A DNA stretch of 56,019 bases. Source: a virus. Positions 48,830-56,019 of this stretch are shown one piece after another. Under the pieces are notes generated by a model. The model did no database searches. It saw only the letters and a list, made by a program, of their open reading frames with translations, and was not told where the DNA came from. Made by a program: the position numbers and the translations under genes. The stretch lies in the IMG/VR virus record IMGVR_UViG_3300036402_000107, positions 1-56,019 of that record; one strand, given 5' to 3'. Each line of letters opens with the position of its first letter. Position 1 is the first letter of the stretch.

Positions 48830-49735
48830 ATGACGAGTCCCTACGATCCCAGCAACCCGCTCGGCTACGGCACCCCGGACTACCCGCCCCCGGGCTCCAG
48901 CCCCGAGCAGTACGCCCCCGACTACGGATTCGCGGAGCAGATGAGGGGGAGTCGTCGGCTCTCCGCCGACCTCGATCCCCAGCCCATCGGCCAGCTGCAG
49001 AGCACGACGATCATCGCCGCCATCACCGGCATCGCCGCCATGCTCGCGGGCTTCGGCGTGAAGTGGGGCGTGACCGACGAACAGAAGCGGCAGATCTCCG
49101 AGGGCATCCTCTCGCTGGTCGCGATCGGCTCGTTCGTGTGGGCGTGGGTCGGCCGAGTGCGAGCCACCAAGCAGGTTTCCGCCACCAAGCTCCTCACCGA
49201 CGCCAGCAAGAGGACGCTGCCCCTGCTCTTCGTGCTCTCCATGTGCACGGGCTGTCTGGGCAACCTCAAACAGTCGCCGATGATCCAGCTGTACGCCGCC
49301 AAGCAGGCTTACGCCGAGTCTCTGGATCAGTTCAAAGCTGCGGTGCAGTCCCGGATGATCACCGACCCGAAGGTGCTCAATGCATTCTTGAAGCTTAACC
49401 CCGAGATCCAGAGCACGCTGCTCGAGGCGACGATCAAGGCGAAGGCCGGTGACGGTCTGGGCTATCAGTTCCTCTGGGAGCAGCTGCAGGGCAAGCTGAC
49501 CCGCTTCCTCGAACTTCAGGCGTTGCCGAAGCAACAGCCGCAATCACTCCTTCAGGAACGTGACCTATGGATCCGGCCCTCATGGCTCTCATCGCTAAGG
49601 CAGCACTCTCTCTGTTTCACCTTACCGAGGCAGGACAGACGCTCGCCAACGGCGGCACTCTCAGCGAGACGCAACAACAACTCGTCGATCTTCATCTCCA
49701 GAACGCGAGCGACGGAACTACGGCTGCTGTCCTAG
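48830..49735 (+). CDS. Membrane protein with lipobox-like segment, holin candidate
   Basis: ATG 48830, 9 bases after the sigma-like stop. Two hydrophobic spans (IIAAITGIAAMLAGFGV near 62 and ILSLVAIGSFVWAWVG near 93) suggest a holin; then KRTLPLLFVLSMCTGC near 127-142 resembles a lipoprotein signal with a cysteine, followed by a helical domain. From about 49567 the frame overlaps another gene and looks like a shadow. It could be a fused holin and spanin-like lipoprotein (inference). Confidence 0.55.
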   Translation: MTSPYDPSNPLGYGTPDYPPPGSSPEQYAPDYGFAEQMRGSRRLSADLDPQPIGQLQSTTIIAAITGIAAMLAGFGVKWGVTDEQKRQISEGILSLVAIGSFVWAWVGRVRATKQVSATKLLTDASKRTLPLLFVLSMCTGCLGNLKQSPMIQLYAAKQAYAESLDQFKAAVQSRMITDPKVLNAFLKLNPEIQSTLLEATIKAKAGDGLGYQFLWEQLQGKLTRFLELQALPKQQPQSLLQERDLWIRPSWLSSLRQHSLCFTLPRQDRRSPTAALSARRNNNSSIFISRTRATELRLLS

Positions 49736-49779
49736 CGGAGCTGGAGCGGCAGCGGCAGGGCAACAGGCCGACTGCCTGA
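49567..49779 (+). CDS. Hypothetical small protein
   Basis: 70 residues in a different frame from the upstream gene, which it overlaps by 169 bases. Composition (MALIAKAALSLFHLTEAGQTL) is more protein-like than the overlapping frame. AGGAA lies upstream. A strong hairpin follows. Confidence 0.5.
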   Translation: MDPALMALIAKAALSLFHLTEAGQTLANGGTLSETQQQLVDLHLQNASDGTTAAVLAELERQRQGNRPTA

Positions 49780-49805
49780 AACCGACTGCGGGTCTGGTCG
49801 CGGGA

Positions 49806-49848
49806 ACGGGCCGTCTCCTCAGTTGCCGAGTGAGACGGCCCGTGTTGT
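49806..49848 (+). terminator. Terminator in lysis region
   Basis: 12-bp perfect stem ACGGGCCGTCTC/GAGACGGCCCGT with a 14-base loop, followed by GTTGT. Confidence 0.75.
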
Positions 49849-49867
49849 ACCCTGAAAGGTGTAGAAG

Positions 49868-50464
49868 ATGCCGCCAGTCTCCCTGATGAACGACGACGAG
49901 AAGAAGGCGTACCTGATCCAGCTGCGGCGGGAAGCCGCTCACCGCTTCAAGATGCTCTGGATCAGCTCGCTCACCACCATCATCGTGACCATGCTCCTGT
50001 GCACCGTGCTGGTGGTCACGCACAACTCCGCACAGACGATCACCCTGACGGCAGTCGGCGGTCTGGCCCTCTCGAACCTCTGGCCCATGCTCAAGCGGGA
50101 GCAGAACGACCGGATCGCCGAGTACCACCGCTCGATCATCGAAGCCAAGGTGGACGTCGCCGCCACCAAGGCCCTCGAGGTCGCCGACAAGGTGAGCAGC
50201 ATCGAGGAGAAGACCAACGGCAACCTCACCAAGGCCGTGCACGAGGTCGGCAAAGAGATCATGAACGCCAAGAACTCACCGGCACCGGGGCAGGAGGCGA
50301 TGCCCAAGACCAAGGAGGAGCTGGAACAGGTCATGACCAGCTTCGCTAAGCGTTTCTGCGACGACGTGGTGCTGGCCAACCTCGAGGAGAAGATCAAGAT
50401 AGCGTTCGAGAGGGAGAAGCAGGAGAGGGAGATGAACGAACGCAACAAGGCCGAGAACATATAA
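49868..50464 (+). CDS. Two-span membrane protein with coiled coil, holin/spanin candidate
   Basis: 198 residues. Spans SLTTIIVTMLLCTVLVV near 34 and TITLTAVGGLALSNLW near 57, then a long charged helical part (EEKIKIAFEREKQEREMNE). It is adjacent to other lysis candidates. Holin or spanin functions are guesses from topology. Confidence 0.55.
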   Translation: MPPVSLMNDDEKKAYLIQLRREAAHRFKMLWISSLTTIIVTMLLCTVLVVTHNSAQTITLTAVGGLALSNLWPMLKREQNDRIAEYHRSIIEAKVDVAATKALEVADKVSSIEEKTNGNLTKAVHEVGKEIMNAKNSPAPGQEAMPKTKEELEQVMTSFAKRFCDDVVLANLEEKIKIAFEREKQEREMNERNKAENI

Positions 50465-50478
50465 CCACGGAGACCGAC

Positions 50479-51669
50479 ATGCTCAAGACACGTTACAACG
50501 CGGTGTACGCGATGGCAGAGGAGGACGGCAAGGGCAGGAAGCTCCTGCAGGAGTGGTACGCCCGGGGTGCCCGCCTCTTCATCGGCTGGGCGTCCCGCCT
50601 GCAGACCAGCGGCAGAGACCCGGCGAAGGACAGGGCGGAGCAGCTGAAGTGGCGGCAGGCCGTCCGTGCTCTCGGCCCGGACGCCCGCTACGTCGACTAC
50701 CCCCTGCCCGACTGGCAGGTTCGCAACCTCGACCCGGTGACCGGAAAGGTCGTTAACACCGGAGTCCCCGCGATCCCCACGCAAGCCGACCTCGACCTCA
50801 TGCTCGACGACCCGCAGTGTCTCGGCTTCTTCGGCCCGGACGAGCCGAACCTCTCGCCGCCCACGGGCGGGAACGTCTGGCGGATCAGCCCGGCGACGTG
50901 GCACGCGTTCTGGGCACCGATCCTCGCCGCCGACCCGTTCGACGAGAAGGAGCGATTTGCCGACTTCGCGGGCCCGAAGCTCACGGGCGGGTGGCAGTAC
51001 GGCTACAAGGCCCTCGACGTCGTCCCCTACCTGACCATGCCGATGAACTACGCTGGCGGTCTGGGCGGACGGCGGATCGCCACCGTGAAGCTGTGCAACT
51101 GGCACCCCAAGAACGCCGAACCCGCCCGGTACGGCAACGACCTTCCCGCCAAGGCCGTCCGTGCTCTGGGCTGGGTCGGCGATCCGAGCGACGCCCGGGG
51201 CGTCATCCTCGAGTGTGCCGACGAGGATCTCAACAACGCGACGGGGCGTGGGCCGACCGACGCGGAGATTTGGGAGCAGAGCGAGACGGTGGACGCCGAG
51301 CGGGTCATCAAGGACGGCGGGGAGACGCAGCCCATCCTGATCAAGGCTTACTTCCCGCAGAAGCCCAAGCCCAACGCCTCGCACGAGTTCGACAACTGCG
51401 ACGATTCGCAGCACGCGATGGTCGAGCAGGTCTACCAGAAGTGGGCACCCACCGTCCTCACCCCCGAACCGTCCGAGCCGAGCAGCGACTACGAGGCCCT
51501 GCTACAGGACGTCGAAGACCTCAAGCACCTTGTCTCCCAGCAGCAGCTTCTCATCGCGTCCCAGCGTTCGACGCTCACCGTGCTGCAGGAGCAGGCGAAA
51601 GCCAACTACGGCGAGATCCAGCGTCTTGGCGATCCCTTCACTGCCAGCATAGCCAGAGTCCAGACCTGA
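50479..51669 (+). CDS. Possible TIM-barrel glycoside hydrolase-like protein
   Basis: 396 residues. RLFIGWASRLQTSG near 31, RYVDYPLPDWQ near 73 and CLGFFGPDEPNLSPP near 114 resemble the beta-strand ends and the DEP motif of glycoside-hydrolase barrels (GYxxxDEP). The C-terminus (310-396) is coiled-coil. It sits after membrane lysis candidates, so it could be the endolysin or a virion enzyme. No known endolysin domain is certain. Confidence 0.5.
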   Translation: MLKTRYNAVYAMAEEDGKGRKLLQEWYARGARLFIGWASRLQTSGRDPAKDRAEQLKWRQAVRALGPDARYVDYPLPDWQVRNLDPVTGKVVNTGVPAIPTQADLDLMLDDPQCLGFFGPDEPNLSPPTGGNVWRISPATWHAFWAPILAADPFDEKERFADFAGPKLTGGWQYGYKALDVVPYLTMPMNYAGGLGGRRIATVKLCNWHPKNAEPARYGNDLPAKAVRALGWVGDPSDARGVILECADEDLNNATGRGPTDAEIWEQSETVDAERVIKDGGETQPILIKAYFPQKPKPNASHEFDNCDDSQHAMVEQVYQKWAPTVLTPEPSEPSSDYEALLQDVEDLKHLVSQQQLLIASQRSTLTVLQEQAKANYGEIQRLGDPFTASIARVQT

Positions 51670-51674
51670 GCGGG

Positions 51675-51706
51675 ACAGAGATGGGGCGAGGGGGCTTTGC
51701 CTTCCT
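51675..51706 (-). repeat. 32-bp inverted repeat, right copy
   Basis: Reverse complement matches 18601-18632 at 31 of 32 bases. It lies just after the glycosidase-like gene. Confidence 0.9.
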
Positions 51707-51751
51707 TGTAACCCACGGACGTATCCGGTCGTTTCACGTGCGAGTTGACGT

Positions 51752-52630
51752 ATGAGCAGAGCATCCATTCCGCCTTCACTTCCCGGGCTCGTCGCCAAAG
51801 AAGCCCTCCTGCTCTCGGCCAAGGGTCCACCCGTCCCCGAGACCCGGGGCGTCACCGTCCGCTTCATCGACGCCGCTGCCCGTGCGGCGTCGGTTCCGGC
51901 GATGCTCGGGCAGCTGGGGTTACAGTTGGACAACGGCACCCTGTGGCGATCGGTGGGGATGGACGCCGGAGACTGGGCGTCCGTCGCCGTCTCGACGGGT
52001 GCCTCGCCCTTCGTCGTGGGGCCGCTGTCCATCGACAACGGGACGATTCTGACCACGGGCGACATAGGCTTGCAGTTCGGCAGCTCTTCGACGCGGATCT
52101 TCAGCATCGGGATGGACGGTTCACTCACTGCGGGCAGGACTGCGATCATGAGGTTCGGGGACGGTGCGAATCAGCTGGAAACCTCCAACGGCGGGCCGAT
52201 GATCTTCAAGGGTCACAACGGCTTCGAGTGGTACACCTTCTTCGGCTATAACCTCGTCGCCAAGCTCGATTACAACAGCACGTTTACGGTCGGCAAGGTG
52301 CGGACGCTTACGGCGTCGAAGCCCTACGCCGCCACGATCACCCCCAACGCGGACGTGCACCAGAAGCTAAAGGTAGCCCCGCTCACCGGGGCCGTCACCT
52401 TTGACACGCCCACAGGAACCCTCTACGACGGCGACCGCCTCGAGCTGGTGTGGTCTCAGGACGCTGTCGGCGGGAGGGCGGTCGGTTTCAGCACGGGCTA
52501 TCTCTTTCCGCCCTCTGTCCCCGCTTCGCTCATCACCCTCACCGCGTCGAAGTTTTGTTACGCTACGTTCGAGTACAACGCCGATCTCGGCAAGATGGTC
52601 TGCATGCGGATCATCCCCGACGTCGGCTAA
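51752..52630 (+). CDS. Tail fibre-like structural protein
   Basis: 292 residues. The middle has repeated short beta motifs of fibre proteins (GDIGLQFGSSSTRIFSIGMDG, then SLTAGRTAIMRFGDG), and a C-terminal ending with CYATFEYNADLGKMVCMRII. The order before the neck protein suggests a virion protein. Function not certain. Confidence 0.55.
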   Translation: MSRASIPPSLPGLVAKEALLLSAKGPPVPETRGVTVRFIDAAARAASVPAMLGQLGLQLDNGTLWRSVGMDAGDWASVAVSTGASPFVVGPLSIDNGTILTTGDIGLQFGSSSTRIFSIGMDGSLTAGRTAIMRFGDGANQLETSNGGPMIFKGHNGFEWYTFFGYNLVAKLDYNSTFTVGKVRTLTASKPYAATITPNADVHQKLKVAPLTGAVTFDTPTGTLYDGDRLELVWSQDAVGGRAVGFSTGYLFPPSVPASLITLTASKFCYATFEYNADLGKMVCMRIIPDVG

Positions 52631-52647
52631 CACGCAGGAGTCCAACT

Positions 52648-53703
52648 ATGGCACAGCTCGCAGCCCCCACAAACTTCGTCGCCACCCAGCAGGGCTACCG
52701 CGTCGGCTTCACGTGGAGCGGCGGATTACCCCAGTACACCGCCGTCCTGCAGTTTCGGGAGACCGGGAAGGAGTGGGGCACCGGCGGGTTCGTCTACAAC
52801 GGTGCCGCCGACGTCTTCCCCTACCCCTTCTTCGCGATCAACCACAAGAGCTATGACTACCGCCTGCAGTTCGTCGACTCCTCGCTCACCAACGACCCGT
52901 CGAACTGGGTGGAGATCAGCTTCACCAGCAACTTCACGCAGGTCGCCCCGGACGCCGCCCGAGCACGCGTGAACGCGGACGGGTCGATCGAGGTGCCCTT
53001 CACCGGGCTGGCCCACGTCGGCGGCTTCGACAACCCGGGGTGGAGAGTCCGCGTCAACACCCGCTACGTCATGACGCCGGGCGGGACGCAGGTCGCCGAC
53101 GTCAACGGCGTGACCGTCTTTACCCTCGTCTTCTACGACTTCGAGATCCTGCCCACTGACAAGATCGACGTGCTGATCAGTAACCCGGGGGTGATCCTCA
53201 ACGCCGACAACAACCCGACCAGCCCGTTCACCCTGACGCAGATCGCGAACTACAGCGAGATCACGCCCAAAGGCGAGTTCCGCTACGCGACGTCAGACGA
53301 CTTCATCAGCGATTGGGGCTCGAAGTTCGCCGTCGAGTGGACGAACCTGAACCCCAGCAGCACCATCGTCGATCTCGTTCGCCTCAACTCCGCGATCTGG
53401 TGGGCACAGGACGAGGTCGATCGCCGCCTGTTCCACAGCGTCTACGCGGTGCCGCTCGAGGAGATGAGCGACGGCGACGCCCGGCTCATTCGCGACCTCA
53501 CCAACAAGCTCGCGTTGGTCTGGCTGTACGACCATCGGCCCGGCAAGGCCGTCGACAACGAGGGACGCCCGGTCAACGTGAGTACGCCGGTGCGGAAGGA
53601 AGTCGACCGGATCTTCCGGCAGATCACCAGCAACCAGACGTCTCTCTCCGCCAAACGCAGAGTGAACCGTCCCAGCGTCGTCGGCGTACAACTCCCGTTA
53701 TAG
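52648..53703 (+). CDS. FN3-like protein fused to DUF1320-like neck domain
   Basis: ATG with CAGGAG; 351 residues. Residues 1-90 have an FN3-like pattern (AAPTNFVATQQGYRVGFTWS). Residues about 235-335, with RLNSAIWWAQDEVDRRLFHS and YAVPLEEMSDGDARLIRDL, match the DUF1320 (Mu gp36) head-tail connector family. The middle is a second beta domain. It precedes the terminase genes, far from the other head genes unless the genome is circular. Confidence 0.72.
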   Translation: MAQLAAPTNFVATQQGYRVGFTWSGGLPQYTAVLQFRETGKEWGTGGFVYNGAADVFPYPFFAINHKSYDYRLQFVDSSLTNDPSNWVEISFTSNFTQVAPDAARARVNADGSIEVPFTGLAHVGGFDNPGWRVRVNTRYVMTPGGTQVADVNGVTVFTLVFYDFEILPTDKIDVLISNPGVILNADNNPTSPFTLTQIANYSEITPKGEFRYATSDDFISDWGSKFAVEWTNLNPSSTIVDLVRLNSAIWWAQDEVDRRLFHSVYAVPLEEMSDGDARLIRDLTNKLALVWLYDHRPGKAVDNEGRPVNVSTPVRKEVDRIFRQITSNQTSLSAKRRVNRPSVVGVQLPL

Positions 53704-53715
53704 GAGACGCAACCG

Positions 53716-54282
53716 ATGGCTATGTCAACGCCCAACAAGTACAACCCCGAGATCCACCCCGTGGCGATCCGCTACATGGCCCGTGCTGGCCTCACCAACC
53801 AGCAGATGGCGGACGAGCTGGAGATCTCGCGGCGGACGCTGCAGAGCTGGCAGAACGAGTACGCCGCCGTGCATCAGGCTCTCACCGAGGGCAAGCAGCA
53901 CGTCGACAACCTCGTTGAAGAGAGCCTGCTCGCCCGTGCTCTCGGCATGGACTACGAGGAGGTCGTCACCAAGCAGGTCTTCCCCGCCGCAGACGTCGAG
54001 GAACCGGCGGGATCGACGCCCGACGTCCCGCCCGTGATCGAGCGGACGATCAGGAAGAAGAAGCTCGCCCCCGACGTCACCGCATGCATCTTCTGGCTGA
54101 AGAACAGACGGCCCGGTACGTGGCGGGACGTGCAGGATCACCGCTTCAGCGGCAAGGTGAAGGGCGAACGGGACAAGCAGAAGAAGCTGCTGCGTCCCAC
54201 GCTCCGCGACCCCAAGACCCTGCGTATCGCCAATGAGCTTGCTCGGGCCGTACAGAACGACCGCCATGCCTCGCATAACTAA
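53716..54282 (+). CDS. Terminase small subunit
   Basis: 188 residues. The HTH NQQMADELEISRRTLQSWQNE near 29-50 and FWLKNRRPGTWRDVQ near 127 are typical of small terminases. It recognises the packaging site and pairs with the large subunit, whose gene overlaps by 14 bases. Confidence 0.82.
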   Translation: MAMSTPNKYNPEIHPVAIRYMARAGLTNQQMADELEISRRTLQSWQNEYAAVHQALTEGKQHVDNLVEESLLARALGMDYEEVVTKQVFPAADVEEPAGSTPDVPPVIERTIRKKKLAPDVTACIFWLKNRRPGTWRDVQDHRFSGKVKGERDKQKKLLRPTLRDPKTLRIANELARAVQNDRHASHN

Positions 54283-55843
54283 AGAACAACGGGCAGCGAG
54301 CGAGGAGATGGCGGACGCGGCGTGGCTCGCCACCCCCGCCGCGATGGCCCGCTACCTCACCTCGCAACGCTGCACCGGATGCGTGAACGGGAGCACCGAC
54401 CCCCATGAACACCGCTGTTGGCAGTGGCCGCATCACCTCGACGTGCTCTCGCTGTACCTCGCCGAGGTTGCGGCAGGCACCATTCCGCGTCTGCTGGTGC
54501 ACGCTCCGCCCCGTCATGGAAAGTCTGAACTCATCAGCAGACGCTTCCCGCTCTGGTTCCTTGAGTGGCAGCAGCATCAGCGAGTCATCCTCTGCTCCTA
54601 CCAAGCAAAGATCGCGAGCCGCTGGGGACGCCGAGTCCGCAACGACATAGTCGAGTTCGAGGACGACCTCACCGTCCGCATCGCTCAGGACTCCTCCGCC
54701 GCCGACGACTGGAGCACCACCGAGGGCGGGGGCATGAAGACGGCGGGCGTCGGTGGCCCGATCACCGGCGAGGGTGCCAACGTCCTGATCGTGGACGACC
54801 CCTACAAGAACTGGGAGCAAGCGGCGTCGCAGGTCTACCGCGACACGCTCTGGGATTGGTGGGTCACCACCGCCATGACCCGCCTTGAGCCTAAGGCTGG
54901 CGTCGTGCTCGACATGACGAAGTGGCACAGCGACGACCTCTCGAGCCGGATCATCGAGAACGAGGAGGACGAAGAGGACTGGGTCGTGCTCAGCATGCCT
55001 GCGATCGCCGAAGAGAACGACCAGCTGGGGCGGAAGGTCGGCGAGCCGCTGTGGAAGGAACGCTACGACGTGCCCGACCTGCAGAAGATCATGGGACGCA
55101 GCCACTATACGTGGCACTCGCTCTACCAGCAGCGTCCCCCCGACCTCACCGGCAAGCGAGTCTACGGCGAGTACACCGGCAGGAACCTCGACGAGATCGA
55201 GCTTACGGACGAGCTGCCCCTTGACCTCTCGATCGACTTCAACATAGACCCGGGCATGCACGGCGTCCTAGGTCAGCACGATACAGACCTCGACCTCCTG
55301 ACCGCCCGTCACGTCATCCACGAGCGGGACATGAACGTGCGGCAGATGATCGACGCGATGGCCAAGCTCATCCGAACCCGGTACCGCAAGTTCCGCTGGC
55401 CGACCTTGCGGGTCTTCGGCGACGCTTCCGGGCGTGGACGCTGGGAGGGCACCGGGGAGTCGGCTTGGCAGATCGTCAAGCAGAAGCTCGAGGAGCACAA
55501 GATCCCGCACCGCTTCCTGCTCCGGGCCAACAACCCGCCCGTCGCCGATCGCGTGGAGGCGATGAACGCGGCACTCTGCGACGTGCTCGGCAAGGTGCAC
55601 TACCTGATCCACCCCGACTGCGTCCCGCTGATCGAGGACTTCACGAAGCTGAAGTGGGAGAACGGCGAGATCGGCAAGAAGGACAGGAAGCGAAGCCATC
55701 CCTCCGACGCTGAAGGGTACAGAATCCACCGTGTTCGCCCGATCTACAAGCTTCGCCAGACGATAGGCAAGGTGGGATCGGCGGACGGCACCGGACTCGC
55801 AGCGGTTGGTGCTCACGTGAAAACGACACTGTACAGGAGATGA
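54269..55843 (+). CDS. Terminase large subunit
   Basis: ATG at 54269 chosen (524 residues); ATG 54233 is an alternative. Walker A HAPPRHGKSELIS near 80, Walker B NVLIVDDPYKNW near 170, then TKWHSDD near 215 and the nuclease residues LSIDFNIDPG near 318, VFGDASGRG near 386 and HPSDAEGYRI near 479. It packages DNA into proheads and cuts concatemers. Confidence 0.92.
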   Translation, partial: PRITKEQRAASEEMADAAWLATPAAMARYLTSQRCTGCVNGSTDPHEHRCWQWPHHLDVLSLYLAEVAAGTIPRLLVHAPPRHGKSELISRRFPLWFLEWQQHQRVILCSYQAKIASRWGRRVRNDIVEFEDDLTVRIAQDSSAADDWSTTEGGGMKTAGVGGPITGEGANVLIVDDPYKNWEQAASQVYRDTLWDWWVTTAMTRLEPKAGVVLDMTKWHSDDLSSRIIENEEDEEDWVVLSMPAIAEENDQLGRKVGEPLWKERYDVPDLQKIMGRSHYTWHSLYQQRPPDLTGKRVYGEYTGRNLDEIELTDELPLDLSIDFNIDPGMHGVLGQHDTDLDLLTARHVIHERDMNVRQMIDAMAKLIRTRYRKFRWPTLRVFGDASGRGRWEGTGESAWQIVKQKLEEHKIPHRFLLRANNPPVADRVEAMNAALCDVLGKVHYLIHPDCVPLIEDFTKLKWENGEIGKKDRKRSHPSDAEGYRIHRVRPIYKLRQTIGKVGSADGTGLAAVGAHVKTTLYRR

Positions 55844-55845
55844 CG

Positions 55846-56019
55846 ATGGCAGAAGCAGCAACGCCCCCTCCCATGGGCAGCAAGACCGGCCCGCAGTCGG
55901 GCAGGAACGGCAACAGGCTCGGTGCCCTAGGGGTTCCGATCGCCTACTTCGGCGGAGACACGGCGGCGACGCCCGGGAAGCGGACGCGTAAGCTCCTCTA
56001 CGGCCAATCGTTCGGCAAC
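55846..56019 (+). CDS. Portal protein, N-terminal part (truncated by window end)
   Basis: The ATG follows the terminase stop by 2 bases. The 58 visible residues end KLLYGQSFGN at the last base and the frame is open. They would continue into the frame at base 2 of the window (LARAVVFGPIL), except that direct joining puts them out of frame; 2+3n bases are missing. Confidence 0.75.
   Translation, partial: MAEAATPPPMGSKTGPQSGRNGNRLGALGVPIAYFGGDTAATPGKRTRKLLYGQSFGN

Noticed and set aside
1-56019. tRNA genes, rRNA, integrase and transposase
   Set aside because: I looked for cloverleaf arms, recombinase motifs and terminal inverted repeats and saw none that hold up.

Overview
The window is almost an entire genome of a tailed double-stranded DNA phage with siphovirus-type genes. 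It is GC-rich (roughly two thirds by eye), densely packed, and transcribed almost wholly rightward. No gap longer than about 300 bases lacks a gene. I see no tRNA, rRNA, CRISPR array, integrase or insertion sequence, so a lytic lifestyle is likely. The host cannot be named; five promoters with TATAAT-like -10 boxes point to a bacterium with ordinary sigma-70-type recognition. The portal gene starts at the right edge (55846) and its remainder occupies the left edge (2-1177), so the genome is circular or circularly permuted and was cut inside portal. The two halves are out of frame if joined directly, so a few bases (2+3n) are missing.

Layout. (1) 1-10.4 kb: Mu-like head module (portal, minor head protein fused to ADP-ribosyltransferase-like and GNAT-like domains, protease with a nested scaffold gene, major capsid, neck and tail-completion proteins, tail tube, frameshifted tail chaperones). 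(2) 10.4-18.4 kb: tape measure and a tail tip resembling that of gene transfer agents (distal tail, cysteine-rich hub, NlpC/P60 peptidase, large baseplate protein). (3) 18.6-26.7 kb: small accessory genes in repeated transcription cassettes. Each has a near-identical promoter, a structured leader, a small gene, and in four cassettes a type II hammerhead ribozyme between the first and second gene. (4) 26.7-40.2 kb: replication and nucleotide metabolism (PDDEXK-type nuclease, sigma-like factor, family A DNA polymerase, UvsY-like mediator, gp32-like SSB, PurZ-like adenylosuccinate synthetase, NMP kinase, dUTPase, DnaB-like helicase, primase). (5) 40.1-41.2 kb: the only leftward operon, with a strong promoter and a second sigma-like factor. 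(6) 41.3-45.5 kb: accessory genes (deoxyribosyltransferase-like, HELLH protein, SNase-like nuclease, papain-like protease). (7) 45.6-53.7 kb: tail spike, lysis candidates, a third sigma-like protein, fibre proteins and an FN3-DUF1320 neck protein. (8) 53.7-56.0 kb: terminase and the start of portal.

How the parts work together. The PurZ-like enzyme, NMP kinase, dUTPase and polymerase suggest that the DNA may carry 2-aminoadenine in place of adenine. Reading the strand by eye I found no GCGC tetramer, although several hundred are expected at this base composition. That site has no A, so a modified adenine could not protect it. The most unusual system is the set of self-cleaving-ribozyme cassettes at 18.9-25.2 kb, which would cut each two-gene mRNA between its genes.
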